DNA from: a virus
Virus record (IMG/VR): IMGVR_UViG_3300031740_000006
Span: 1 to 35,709 of that record
DNA: 35,709 bases
Reading direction: 5' to 3' (one strand)
Shown here: positions 7,027-14,456 of the stretch, piece after piece
Position numbering within the stretch: the first letter of the stretch is position 1
How the letters are laid out: each line of letters opens with the position of its first letter
Notes under the pieces: generated by a model
Told to the model about the DNA's origin: nothing
The model's database searches: none
The model's input: the letters and a program-made list of their open reading frames with translations, nothing else
Program-made: the position numbers and the translations under genes

Positions 7027-9300
7027 ATGCTCATCTCCGCCTCGCAACGCGCGACCTGGGACCGGATGAAGACGGAGAACCATCCGTTCTACCAGATGAT
7101 TCTGGGCAACGCCGTCGGCGCGCGCTACTCGGACCATGGCCGGTGGCCGGCGCTTGCCTACACCATCACGGGCGATCCGCAGTACGTCCCGATTAGCTTC
7201 GCGTCGTGGAAGGCGAGCTGGCCGGATGTGGGGAGCAACGCGGATTCCGTGCGCGAGTTCACCATCGACTACGCGGTGACCTACGAGATGCTGAAGCCGG
7301 GACTGACGGCCGCCGAGGAGACCGAGTCTCGGGTGAAGCTCATCGCGATTGCCGACAAGATCGTCAAGGGCACGCTGACCAGCGATTCCGATCAAACGAC
7401 CGGGTCCTACCTCGGGTTGCTCTGCATCGACGCCGTGCTCGGCACGTCCTACGGGACCGGGACCTTCCTCGACAGCGGTGTCAGCAAACCCGTCGGCGGC
7501 TACGTCTCGACCGGCGCGGACCGCACGACGATGCGAAACGCCATCTCGCTCTACGTCGCGATGGCGGAGGGCGGCGCCTGGCCCGAGGGCACGATGTACA
7601 ACCCGAACACCATCGGGCATCTGCTTCGGGGTACGCAATGGATCGCCCACCACACCGGGGTCGATTATTTTCCCGAAGTCACCGCGTTCCGCACCGCGTA
7701 CGCGCGCGTCATGATGCACGAGTTCACGCCGAACCTGAAGGACCAGTTCCAGTGGGGCGACATTCAGAAGCCGCATCAGGTGGACTTTGCGGGCGTGCCG
7801 GACATCTTCTCCGTGATGTCCGGGTGTGAACCCGCGCCGCTCGGCGAGGGGCTGCGTCAACTGGAGTCAGAGATTTACGCGGCCAACAACGTCACGCTCA
7901 AGACCGGTGGCAACCCGCTGTACGCGCGGTACATGTGGTTTCTCAATCCCTACGGCGGACAGCAGGCCTGGCAGCCACTCGCCGGCGGGACGTCGAGGGT
8001 CGCGCGCGGCGTCGGGGTGCTCTATGCGCGCCACGAGGACCGTGGGCTCCATCTGCAAATCGGGGATCTGCGGAAAGGCACCGTTGATCACTGGCAGGGT
8101 CTGACCATCGGCGACGTGCGTCTGACGCGCAACGCCCTGTGGCCGATCGATCATCCGCTCGCCTACGCGGCGGACTATCGCTACTACAACGTCCCACTCA
8201 TCGCGAATCGCGGTCCCAACGGCATCGAGGCGTCTGGCCTCGTCGGCCATGCGCATGTGCCCGGCCAGTTCACCTACGCGAGTGGACTGAGCTGCGGGCT
8301 CGGGCCCGACATTTTCCCCGGCTTCTGGCAACCGCCACCGAATTACGGGCATGAAACGGGGCGCACCGTCTTTTGGCTGATGGAGGACGACGAGGACATT
8401 CTGCTGGTCCACGACCGGCGCCACGCCGATGATCCGCGGAACCAGAAGATGGCGAACGGGTCGCCCGCCATCGACCGGTACTACGCGAACGTGCAGACCG
8501 CGTTCAGGAACATGCTCGGGCTGAAGGCCACCCTGTGGCACTCGCCTACCGCCCCGCTCGTCAGCGCCGACAAGAAGCAGTTGTTGTGGATGCAAGGCGA
8601 GACGGTTGTGACAGTGGATCAGATCCTACCGACCTCGTCGCCGACGCTCGTCACCGTGAACGAGAAAACCGGCATCCGCGATGACACGGGCGCGGCGCTC
8701 GTGCCGCCGCTCGGCGGCAACATCTACGACGAGCAGAAGAAGTTCCTCACCTACAGCCTCACCGGCGGCGAGGGCTTCGATACCGTGCTCACCGTGATCA
8801 CGGCGTACGAAGGCACGCAGGCGGAAGGCGGCGCGGTCTGGGTGCCGGGGCATCTCGGCTACCGCGCGGTGCCCACCTACGCGCCGCTCGAGGTCGGCGA
8901 CATGGAAGGCGTCACGATCACGCGGCCGGGGAAGTCCGACGTGGTGGTGCTCTTCAGCCGGAGGCCGGGACCGACGTTGTCGAACACGTTCGACAGTAAG
9001 GGCGTGCTCATCTTCGACCGCACGAAGCTGGACACCGTGAAGGCGGCGCGGACCATCACGACACCGCCGGCGCTGACGCTCACGCCCGGCGCGACCGTCT
9101 ATCTGGCCGATCTCGATAAGGCGATTACGTCCGTCACGATCAACGGGACGTCGCAGCCGCTCACATGGACGGGCGATCTCGCCACGGCAGTCCTCGAGGA
9201 GGAGCCGATCCCGCCGGAACCGCCGGTGGTCACGAAAGAGCAGGAGTTGATCAACCGCATCCGCAAGGACCTCGACGAGCTCGACGCGCTGGTGCCGTAA
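7027..9300 (+). CDS. Heparinase II/III-like polysaccharide lyase or spike
   Basis: 757 aa. The first about 370 residues are helical with Trp/Tyr-rich loops (GGAWPEGTMYNPNTIGHLLRG, a region typical of alpha/alpha-toroid lyases). The next about 330 residues are beta-rich (TVDHWQGLTIGDVRL, AYAADYRYYNVPL). A Pro-rich linker (EEEPIPPEPPVV) and a charged C-terminal helix end the protein. This toroid plus beta-sandwich order is that of heparinase II/III and chondroitinase-type lyases, but I cannot place the catalytic His/Tyr securely. ATG 7027 has AAGGGAG upstream; in-frame codons before it are a shadow of the previous gene. Likely acts on host capsule. Confidence 0.55.
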   Translation: MLISASQRATWDRMKTENHPFYQMILGNAVGARYSDHGRWPALAYTITGDPQYVPISFASWKASWPDVGSNADSVREFTIDYAVTYEMLKPGLTAAEETESRVKLIAIADKIVKGTLTSDSDQTTGSYLGLLCIDAVLGTSYGTGTFLDSGVSKPVGGYVSTGADRTTMRNAISLYVAMAEGGAWPEGTMYNPNTIGHLLRGTQWIAHHTGVDYFPEVTAFRTAYARVMMHEFTPNLKDQFQWGDIQKPHQVDFAGVPDIFSVMSGCEPAPLGEGLRQLESEIYAANNVTLKTGGNPLYARYMWFLNPYGGQQAWQPLAGGTSRVARGVGVLYARHEDRGLHLQIGDLRKGTVDHWQGLTIGDVRLTRNALWPIDHPLAYAADYRYYNVPLIANRGPNGIEASGLVGHAHVPGQFTYASGLSCGLGPDIFPGFWQPPPNYGHETGRTVFWLMEDDEDILLVHDRRHADDPRNQKMANGSPAIDRYYANVQTAFRNMLGLKATLWHSPTAPLVSADKKQLLWMQGETVVTVDQILPTSSPTLVTVNEKTGIRDDTGAALVPPLGGNIYDEQKKFLTYSLTGGEGFDTVLTVITAYEGTQAEGGAVWVPGHLGYRAVPTYAPLEVGDMEGVTITRPGKSDVVVLFSRRPGPTLSNTFDSKGVLIFDRTKLDTVKAARTITTPPALTLTPGATVYLADLDKAITSVTINGTSQPLTWTGDLATAVLEEEPIPPEPPVVTKEQELINRIRKDLDELDALVP

Positions 9301-9304
9301 GGAC

Positions 9305-9496
9305 ATGCCGACGGTCCTCGCGGTCGTCGCCCTCGCGATCCTTTCGGGCTGCGCCCCGAGGCCCTGGACGCTCCGCGCGTTCCCGCGCTGTCCTGATGGC
9401 TTGCCCGTGGAAATTTTCACGGACGTCGCGTGCCCGCCCGATGGGGTCTGTGGCTACTCGTGCCTGCCAGGACGCTGGGGCGCGGTCGTGGAGTAG
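9305..9496 (+). CDS. Small lipoprotein
   Basis: 63 aa with a hydrophobic N-terminus and a clear lipobox LSGC, lipidated Cys at residue 16. The mature part is about 48 residues with four further Cys (CPDG, CPPDGVCGYSC), which could form disulfides in an extracytoplasmic space. It begins 4 nt after the lyase stop, so it is probably translated with the spike cassette. Candidates are a superinfection-exclusion lipoprotein or an outer spanin; no lysis genes are nearby to favour the latter. Confidence 0.6.
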   Translation: MPTVLAVVALAILSGCAPRPWTLRAFPRCPDGLPVEIFTDVACPPDGVCGYSCLPGRWGAVVE

Positions 9497-9604
9497 GGCC
9501 CACCAGGCGAGAATGTCCGCCGCGCGCGTCGGGGTGAAGTAGTCCATGGCCCGGCATCGTAGTACAGCGCGTGAGGAAAGTACAGCCCTCCAGCGAATAC
9601 CCTA

Positions 9605-9633
9605 TTGACGCTTTATAACGCGTCGGTTAGTCT
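9605..9633 (+). promoter_or_regulatory. Candidate sigma-70 promoter
   Basis: TTGACG at 9605-9610 matches the -35 consensus at five of six positions. A 17-nt spacer leads to TAGTCT (9628-9633), a weak -10. It lies about 60 nt before the Ig-like lipoprotein ATG in a local AT-richer stretch, which suits independent (for example lysogenic) expression. Confidence 0.45.
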
Positions 9634-9691
9634 CTGCCGTCCCCAAAACAACGCTTAATCATCGACGGTCACCCCAGCGACAGGAGTGCTT

Positions 9692-10336
9692 ATGCGATCG
9701 CTCGCCTTGATGGTTCTGGTTACCGGTCTCTGTGTTGCGTGCGGCAGCAAAGGCAATCCGGCGGCTCCGCCGCCACCGACGACGACGACACCGCCTCCCC
9801 CGGCCGTCACGCTGCAATCGGTTTCGCTGGCCGCGACCCTCTCGCAGCTCGATCGCGCCGGCGCGACGGCGCAGGTCACCGCCACTGGGACCTTTTCGAA
9901 CGGATCGACATCCGACGTGACCTCCACCTGCGGCGGGTGGGCGTCAGATAACCCGAGTGTGTTGACGGTGAGCGGCGGCGGGCTGATGACCGCGCGGGGC
10001 AGTGGTGCGTCCACGGTGACCACGACCTGCCAGGGCGTCTTCGCGCGCGGGCTCGTCACCCTGAATCTCATTCCCGCGCAGCTCTGGGTCTACAACGGCG
10101 TTGGCGACACCGCGTTCGACATGCCGAGCTATGTGCGGCGCCTCCGCATTCGCGGCGTCTGGAGTGGACGCGGCACGTCGAACTTCGTCGTCAGGATCGG
10201 CGGACGCTTAGTCGTCAACGAGATTTTGCGCCAACAGCCGGGCGGGATCTTTGATGGCACCTACGCGGTCACGCCAGGGCTCGTCGAAATCACGCTCTCG
10301 AGTCAGGTGGCGTGGACCCTCACCGAAGTGCGGTAA
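9692..10336 (+). CDS. Exported Ig-like (Big_2) lipoprotein
   Basis: 214 aa. The N-terminal hydrophobic segment (LALMVLVTGLCVAC) ends at C17, a weak but plausible lipobox. A Pro/Thr linker (25-39) leads to a bacterial Ig-like domain (about 41-125) with WASDNPSVLTVSGGGLMTARG, the Big_2 signature, and C80/C113 placed for a disulfide. The C-terminal 90 residues are a beta-rich module of unknown family. AGGAG precedes ATG 9692 by 5 nt. It has its own possible promoter, and its 3' end overlaps the opposing gene by 129 bp. It may alter the infected cell surface; that is inference. Confidence 0.65.
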   Translation: MRSLALMVLVTGLCVACGSKGNPAAPPPPTTTTPPPPAVTLQSVSLAATLSQLDRAGATAQVTATGTFSNGSTSDVTSTCGGWASDNPSVLTVSGGGLMTARGSGASTVTTTCQGVFARGLVTLNLIPAQLWVYNGVGDTAFDMPSYVRRLRIRGVWSGRGTSNFVVRIGGRLVVNEILRQQPGGIFDGTYAVTPGLVEITLSSQVAWTLTEVR

Positions 10337-10699
10337 CGGGTCACTGAACAGCGCTTTCGGGATGCGGCGTTGCTGGCGTTGCAGGTCGCACGCGACCGCG
10401 TGCCCCTCGAGCGCCGCCGCGCGTGTGCTGTAGCGGCGCTGGTAGCCGTCCAGCGGCCCTCCCAGAATCATCGTCTCCCAGAGAATCGGGGGGCCGACGC
10501 CGAAGAGGTTGTGGTCGAGGCCCAAGAACACCGTCGAGACCAGCACCTCGGGCTCATTGCCTCTGCGCTCGTCCCTGTCCTGCGCGATGATGTTCGCGCG
10601 CGTGCGGCGGGCCTCCTCAAACCACTGCGCCCAGACCATCACGTCGTCGACGGGCACCGGTTCGCCGGCGTCGTCCAGAATCCAGTAGTCAGCCCGCAC
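10208..10699 (-). CDS. Conserved phage protein, unknown function
   Basis: 163 aa. STVFLGLDHN, PILWETMI, and RYSTRAAALEGH form a pattern I recognise from many phage hypothetical proteins, so the reading frame is well supported. The function is not known. It is the last gene of the leftward block. Its final about 43 codons run antisense through the 3' end of the Ig-like lipoprotein gene, so the C-terminus may be a local extension relative to relatives. Confidence 0.75.
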   Translation of the reverse strand: MRADYWILDDAGEPVPVDDVMVWAQWFEEARRTRANIIAQDRDERRGNEPEVLVSTVFLGLDHNLFGVGPPILWETMILGGPLDGYQRRYSTRAAALEGHAVACDLQRQQRRIPKALFSDPLPHFGEGPRHLTRERDFDEPWRDRVGAIKDPARLLAQNLVDD

Positions 10700-10700
10700 C

Positions 10701-11363
10701 CTAGAGCACCGTCGGTTTCCAGACCGGAACGTACCCTTCGTTCACAATCGCGACGTTGTAGACCTCGGTGCCGTTCGGCATCGTGGCATGACCATGCCCG
10801 CCATGGATGTGTCCACACACGACGATTTTCGGCTGCGCGCGTTCGATCGCATCTTTCAGCGCGACCGACCCGAGAAACTGCGTGCCCTCACCGATGATGG
10901 GCACGGCGACGTCGCAGATCCCATGCGGGGGCTGATGACTGACGAGGATGTCGAGGCCGGTGGGGATCTGGGCGTAGACCTTGACGAGCGCCGCGTCCGA
11001 TCGCATGAAGGCCCACTGCATAAACGTGTTGGACCAGGGCGTGCACCAAATCTTCAAACCTTCATACTCGACGAGGGAATCAACAGCGACCGTGACGCGT
11101 GGTCCCAGGTCGAAGCGCGAAGCGGAGTAGGCTTCGCCGCAGAAATCGTGATTGCCCCAGGTCACGATGCAATGGCCCACGGGTTGTTTCGTGAGCCAGT
11201 AGCGCCAGTCACGCAAAAACCAATCACGCTGAAGTGAGGGGTCTTGCCGCGCAGTGACCCTTCTGAATATGTCGGGGCATTGGTCGCCGGCCACGATTAA
11301 GAGATCGCACGCGGGGACTTCGGGGAGATACCCGTGCTGATCACTGAGCGCGACGATCTTCAT
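10701..11363 (-). CDS. Calcineurin-like metallophosphoesterase
   Basis: 220 aa, full-length for small phage phosphoesterases. All metal-binding blocks are present: SDQHG (7-11), AGD (25-27), GNHD (70-73), SHQPP (142-146) and GHIHG (184-188). Two divalent metals would hydrolyse a phosphomonoester or phosphodiester; the substrate could be nucleic acid or a nucleotide signal. The start overlaps the stop of the upstream gene by ATGA-type coupling, and a 1-nt gap separates it from the gene downstream. Confidence 0.9.
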   Translation of the reverse strand: MKIVALSDQHGYLPEVPACDLLIVAGDQCPDIFRRVTARQDPSLQRDWFLRDWRYWLTKQPVGHCIVTWGNHDFCGEAYSASRFDLGPRVTVAVDSLVEYEGLKIWCTPWSNTFMQWAFMRSDAALVKVYAQIPTGLDILVSHQPPHGICDVAVPIIGEGTQFLGSVALKDAIERAQPKIVVCGHIHGGHGHATMPNGTEVYNVAIVNEGYVPVWKPTVL

Positions 11364-11689
11364 GCTGTGGCCTCCAGAAACCCGAGTTGCTGGAGTTCAT
11401 CCTTCTGGAGAAGGCGATTGAGGGGCCACGTGGTCGCGCCGTTCGGCAGTGGCATGTCGGTGATGTCCGCTGTCGCCACCTCGCCACCAGGATTGCACCC
11501 AAGCGTCCACGCTTTTCGCGTCGCGGCCGCCATCCATTCAGCTCCCTCGCCATGGCGTGGGAACCGCACGCGGAGCTCGTCCTTGATGCGCGCGGCCTCG
11601 TCCTCCGTCACCTCAACGATGCAGACGCCGAGAAATTGCTGACCTTTGGGACGGTCGTCATCGGCGAACGAGAGCCAGAAGCGACGCAT
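11360..11689 (-). CDS. Conserved phage protein, unknown function
   Basis: 109 aa. GVCIVEV and the GCNPGGEV turn are typical of a widespread family of phage hypothetical proteins. No catalytic motif is evident. ATG 11689 is preferred to GTG 11695 because it overlaps the upstream stop by one base (TAATG). It overlaps the phosphoesterase start by 4 nt. Confidence 0.75.
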   Translation of the reverse strand: MRRFWLSFADDDRPKGQQFLGVCIVEVTEDEAARIKDELRVRFPRHGEGAEWMAAATRKAWTLGCNPGGEVATADITDMPLPNGATTWPLNRLLQKDELQQLGFLEATA

Positions 11690-11886
11690 TACCACAACCG
11701 TTGCTGCGGGGGCGCCGGCGGAGCCGGACGAACGTAGTTGCAGCTCGTGACGACGAGATAGCCATCCGAGAATTCAATCAGGCAGCTATTCAACCGCCGC
11801 GCACGCTGCACGATGCGGCAGCGGGTGCCTTTGCGCTCCGGGAGTCTCGTGTTCACGCGCCAAATGAGCGGGTACTGTGTCGTCAT
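11689..11886 (-). CDS. Small conserved phage protein
   Basis: 65 aa. YPLIWRVNTRLPERKG followed by CRIV, NSCLIEFSDGY and VVTS resembles a recurrent small phage protein of beta-barrel character. Function unknown. The start lies only 3 nt beyond the CCA end of the tRNA-Arg, so the tRNA and this gene probably come from the same leftward transcript. Confidence 0.7.
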   Translation of the reverse strand: MTTQYPLIWRVNTRLPERKGTRCRIVQRARRLNSCLIEFSDGYLVVTSCNYVRPAPPAPPQQRLW

Positions 11887-11889
11887 GTT

Positions 11890-11966
11890 TGGTGATCGGG
11901 GCGGGACTCCAACCCGCGGCCCCCGCTTTAGAAGAGCGGTGCTCTATGCGACTGAGCTACCCGATC
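11890..11966 (-). tRNA. tRNA-Arg(UCU) with encoded CCA
   Basis: Complete cloverleaf: acceptor GATCGGG/CCCGATC, D stem GCTC/GAGC, anticodon stem CCGCT/AGCGG around loop CTTCTAA (anticodon UCU), T stem GCGGG/CCCGC, discriminator A and CCA. It reads AGA and AGG, rare in GC-rich genes. The T loop is TTGGAGT with G in place of the near-universal C56, which would disturb the D-loop/T-loop contact with G19. The stop codon of the upstream gene lies inside its 5' end. Confidence 0.9.
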
Positions 11967-12178
11967 GTTTCAAAGACGGCGATGATGGTTTCGTTCATTT
12001 CGTCCGGCCTGGGCATCAGCCGATGCAGGCTGAAGGTTACGAGCCGATAGCCTCGCGCGGCGTTGGTGTTGATCACGGCCTCGAACTGCTCGGCGATGAG
12101 CCCTTTCTCCGGATGCAGCTCGGCCCCGCCGACCCAGTTCTTCGACACTTCCGCGACGATAAAGCGCGGCACACTCAT
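11957..12178 (-). CDS. Small phage protein, DUF4177-like
   Basis: 73 aa. A short beta-alpha-beta pattern with AVINTNAARGYRLVTF and ETIIAVFE resembles DUF4177-type proteins (an E...GYRLV core). Function unknown. The last 10 bases, including the TAG, lie within the tRNA-Arg gene, so tRNA processing would cut the message at its stop codon. Confidence 0.65.
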   Translation of the reverse strand: MSVPRFIVAEVSKNWVGGAELHPEKGLIAEQFEAVINTNAARGYRLVTFSLHRLMPRPDEMNETIIAVFETIG

Positions 12179-12435
12179 GACACCCCTCGCAGCGCCTCCG
12201 CGATGTCGGCGATGACGCTCTCCTTCGTCACCGCGACGCCGAGCGTCTCGCCGAGTTGGCGCAGCTCGTGGTCCTCCAGGCAGAAGTCCCAGAGTATCGA
12301 CTCGTCCGTTACGAGTGCGTCTGGATAGCCCAGCGCGTCAAGGATGCGGTCCACTTCCGCCGCAAACTTCTGCACGCGGGACTGTGGCGCGAATTCGACC
12401 GTCTTGCCGGCGAATGGTCCCTTAGTGATTTTCAT
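12175..12435 (-). CDS. Unknown small phage protein
   Basis: 86 aa. KGPFAGKTVEF at the N-terminus forms a beta hairpin, and the rest is helical and acidic (ESILWDFCLEDHELRQLGETLG). I do not recognise a domain. It overlaps both neighbours by 4 nt, the regulator upstream and the DUF4177-like gene downstream, so all three are translationally coupled. Confidence 0.7.
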   Translation of the reverse strand: MKITKGPFAGKTVEFAPQSRVQKFAAEVDRILDALGYPDALVTDESILWDFCLEDHELRQLGETLGVAVTKESVIADIAEALRGVS

Positions 12436-12722
12436 AGGGTTTCTTTCTGTTGCAGCACTTCTGCGTCGTAAATGAGGTCGCTGAGCCGCATTCCGAAGGC
12501 GCAGGCGAGTCGTTGGTAGAAATCGAGGGCCTTGCTCCGGCGTTGGCCGTGCAGGAAATAGCTGACCGCGCTTTGCGACACCCCGAGTTGTTGCCCGAGC
12601 TGCCTTTGGGACCAGCCACGCTGCACCAACCGCTCGTGGACTGTCAGGTGCAGGGCTGCGGCCAGCGTCAGTGGCTGCGGCGGCGGATTCGACGGCGGCT
12701 CAGGGATGAGACGGATCGCCAT
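12432..12722 (-). CDS. Cro/C1-type HTH regulator
   Basis: 96 aa. A Pro-rich N-terminus is followed by a complete HTH_XRE domain at about 34-84 (RGWSQRQLGQQLGVSQSAVS then FYQRLACAFGMRLSDLI). There is no peptidase or dimerisation domain, so it is Cro-sized rather than CI-like. ATG 12722 follows AGGAG with good spacing; an upstream ATG would add eight unlikely residues. It is the only classical regulator in the block and a candidate to act on the divergent promoters at 27052-27135; that link is inference. Confidence 0.85.
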   Translation of the reverse strand: MAIRLIPEPPSNPPPQPLTLAAALHLTVHERLVQRGWSQRQLGQQLGVSQSAVSYFLHGQRRSKALDFYQRLACAFGMRLSDLIYDAEVLQQKETL

Positions 12723-13152
12723 TATCACTCCTACAGACAAGCACACGGCCGTCCTTCCCCAGGCCGCGTGCGTATTTCACCGTCCAGCAGCCGCCGGATT
12801 TTACATGGTCAGCCGTTCCGCAGTGATAACAGAGACGAAACCGCATGCCCGTGTAGTGCGCCGGTAGTCGGTCGATGGTGATGCACACGACCGTCTCGCT
12901 GTCTTCCGCGATGCGGATGTTGCGCGGTTTGTAGCCGTGCTCCCACGACAAGCTGCGGGGCTTATGCTCGACAAACTCGAGCCCGGCGGCCTTCGCTTCC
13001 TCGATCGCGTAGCTGTCGACGCCACCCAGATGGCAGCCACCGCTGATGACGACGTCGCCGGGATGGAGCAGCTCGCGGATGAAGGCCCGCGCCTGGCGCT
13101 CCGTCTCCGCCGTGAACTTCGCCGCCTCGCTGCCGACGATGCCGATTCTCAC
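12700..13152 (-). CDS. SLOG-fold (YspA/cpYpsA-like) phage protein
   Basis: 150 aa. MRIGIVGSEAAKF starts a Rossmann-like fold. GDVVISGGCHLGGVDSYAIEEA supplies the nucleotide-binding SGG turn of the SLOG superfamily (YspA/DUF2493). The C-terminal CYHCG...KSGGCWTVKYA part has a Cys-pair and recurs in phage relatives. SLOG proteins bind nucleotides or nucleotide-derived signals, so roles in NAD/nucleotide sensing or DNA modification are possible. It overlaps the HTH gene start by 23 bp. Confidence 0.65.
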   Translation of the reverse strand: MRIGIVGSEAAKFTAETERQARAFIRELLHPGDVVISGGCHLGGVDSYAIEEAKAAGLEFVEHKPRSLSWEHGYKPRNIRIAEDSETVVCITIDRLPAHYTGMRFRLCYHCGTADHVKSGGCWTVKYARGLGKDGRVLVCRSDNGDPSHP

Positions 13153-13412
13153 GCGTCATCCTCGCCAAATACCCGATAGCCGAGTTTGTCGAGGAAGGAT
13201 TCCAGGAGTTCGATCCGCCCCGCGAGAAAGCCGAGGTCGAGGTACATGATCTCGCGCGGGACGTCGTCCGCCAGATCAAGGTCGCGATACCGCGCCGAAA
13301 TCTTGTGCCAGTCCGTCTCGATGCGCCATCCCGCCTCGAGCACGGCGAGGAACCGTGCGCGCTGTTCTGGCGACAGACGTTGTATTAGGCGCGAGATCCT
13401 GTCATCCGTCAT
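13149..13412 (-). CDS. Unknown small phage protein
   Basis: 87 aa. The first half is a basic/helical segment (ISRLIQRLSPEQRARFLAVLE); the second half is acidic with Leu repeats (MYLDLGFLAGRIELLESFLDKLG). This suggests two amphipathic helices or a coiled coil. No known domain recognised. ATG 13412 chosen since a longer reading frame upstream would run through the preceding gene. Confidence 0.6.
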   Translation of the reverse strand: MTDDRISRLIQRLSPEQRARFLAVLEAGWRIETDWHKISARYRDLDLADDVPREIMYLDLGFLAGRIELLESFLDKLGYRVFGEDDA

Positions 13413-13417
13413 GACGG

Positions 13418-13687
13418 TCAGTTTCGTCGATAAAAGTATTGCAGGTCGCGCAGCGTCTGCCGCGTGACCCCGTACGTGATGGTGTCGCCCTGCGCGGCCG
13501 CTTCGGCTTGGAGCGCGGGGACACACGCGACGCAAATCAAGTGACTGGGCGTCGGGATGTGCGGCCGGTGTTGCACGAACGCATGGCAGCGGCTGCACAC
13601 GCCGCGGACGTTGGTTGGGCTGAACACGTCCCGCACGTCGGCCCCCACGCAGATGATGTAGGGGATGTCGTCGGCTTTTGTGCTCAC
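13418..13687 (-). CDS. Zinc-ribbon-like small protein
   Basis: 89 aa with two Cys pairs, CSRC and CVAC, separated by about 20 residues. This spacing fits one zinc ribbon. Probable GTG start at 13687 behind AGGAG. No function can be assigned. A 58-nt gap upstream of it is one of the few breaks in this leftward run. Confidence 0.65.
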   Translation of the reverse strand: MSTKADDIPYIICVGADVRDVFSPTNVRGVCSRCHAFVQHRPHIPTPSHLICVACVPALQAEAAAQGDTITYGVTRQTLRDLQYFYRRN

Positions 13688-13745
13688 GGCCTCGGCTCCT
13701 GGGGTGGGGCGGGCGCCTGGATCAACGCGGCACGAGCCTTCATGA

Positions 13746-13976
13746 TCATGTCTTCGTGTTTAACCGCCGTCGAGTTTCACCCGGCGGAACCGGTAGCGTT
13801 CGCCACTGTGTTGCGTGATGCGGAAATTTCGCGTCTGTTGATCCCCACCAATACAAGTCGCGTCCACCCGTGTTATAGGGCACGACGGCAAACGTGCAGC
13901 GGTTCTTGGGCACCCATACCAGCACGGCGGTTCCGCAGTATTCATCTGGTAGTGTTCTAATCGGCTTCCACGTCAT
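13746..13976 (-). CDS. DUF551-like protein
   Basis: 76 aa. MTWKPIRTLPDE, VLVWVP, YWWG and WRTLPVPP follow the W-x-P-I...VL...W...LP-x-PP pattern of the DUF551 family, short phage and prophage proteins of unknown role. ATG 13976 overlaps the stop of the zinc-ribbon gene upstream (ATGA) and has AAGGAAG 5 nt away. The longer frame upstream is occupied by that gene. Confidence 0.65.
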   Translation of the reverse strand: MTWKPIRTLPDEYCGTAVLVWVPKNRCTFAVVPYNTGGRDLYWWGSTDAKFPHHATQWRTLPVPPGETRRRLNTKT

Positions 13977-14095
13977 CGTGCCTTCCTTATCCATAGCCAG
14001 CAACACCTTAAGCACCGATAGGCGTTGCGGCGATAAGACAGTCGGCAATCCAATGCGAACACTCTGGACCGACATTTCGGGCAACGAATCATCAT
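13973..14095 (-). CDS. Ogr/NrdR-type zinc-ribbon micro-protein
   Basis: 40 aa, read directly from the minus strand. MMIRCPKCRS, LDCRLSYRRNAYRC and LRC form a compact zinc ribbon with ligands C5, C8, C28 and C31. The C-x2-C...R-R-x-x-Y-x-C-x2-C layout is that of phage late activators of the Ogr/Delta type and of the NrdR N-terminus. Starts are ATG 14095 or 14092. It overlaps the genes on both sides by 4 nt. It uses AGA once and AGG twice, codons served by tRNA-Arg(UCU). Could be a transcription activator; that is inference. Confidence 0.6.
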   Translation of the reverse strand: MMIRCPKCRSRVFALDCRLSYRRNAYRCLRCCWLWIRKAR

Positions 14096-14262
14096 CGCTT
14101 CACCTTTACACGTGTTGGATCGCCCTGTTGATGGCACACACACCAACACCGGCCGCTATAGTCGGACCGGAAGATAAACCCGATGCAGTCGTCGTGCTTA
14201 CCCTCAGCGCAATTCGATCCAGGTAAGAGTCGTGCGTCCTCACGGGAGGGGGCATCAGTCAT
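14092..14262 (-). CDS. Cys-rich micro-protein
   Basis: 56 aa, found by reading the minus strand between its neighbours. It has C18, C26, C39, C41, C43 and H44 (CAEGKHDDC, then CWCVCH), enough for one or two zinc sites. Not recognised as a family. The start overlaps the end of the upstream gene by 8 nt and its stop overlaps the next ATG by 4 nt, the same spacing used throughout this operon, which supports it being real. Confidence 0.55.
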   Translation of the reverse strand: MTDAPSREDARLLPGSNCAEGKHDDCIGFIFRSDYSGRCWCVCHQQGDPTRVKVKR

Positions 14263-14455
14263 GGCAGGCCTTCTGATACGGATCGGCTAGTTGATAGTCG
14301 AGACAGGAGCATTCCCGCGTCCACACCTCACCGGTCATGCGATTTGTGCCGGTCCTAGAATGCAAGCACCGAACCTTCCCAAGCACGCTGCAAAAGTGCT
14401 GGCTCATGGAATGCCCACACGTCATACAGACTTCATCAACGATCTTCTCGCTCAT
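14255..14455 (-). CDS. Cys/His-rich zinc-binding protein
   Basis: 66 aa with CMTCGHSMSQHFC, CLHS and CSC motifs giving six Cys and several His, most likely two zinc sites. GGGAGG lies 9 nt before ATG 14455. Similar short proteins occur in phage early regions; function unknown. It sits in a locally less GC-rich stretch (about 13750-14830). Confidence 0.65.
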   Translation of the reverse strand: MSEKIVDEVCMTCGHSMSQHFCSVLGKVRCLHSRTGTNRMTGEVWTRECSCLDYQLADPYQKACHD

Positions 14456-14456
14456 C

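Noticed and set aside
9251-9547. 98-aa minus-strand gene
   Set aside because: N-terminal part looks ordinary, but most is antisense to the lyase and lipoprotein and very Arg-rich. A remnant is possible.
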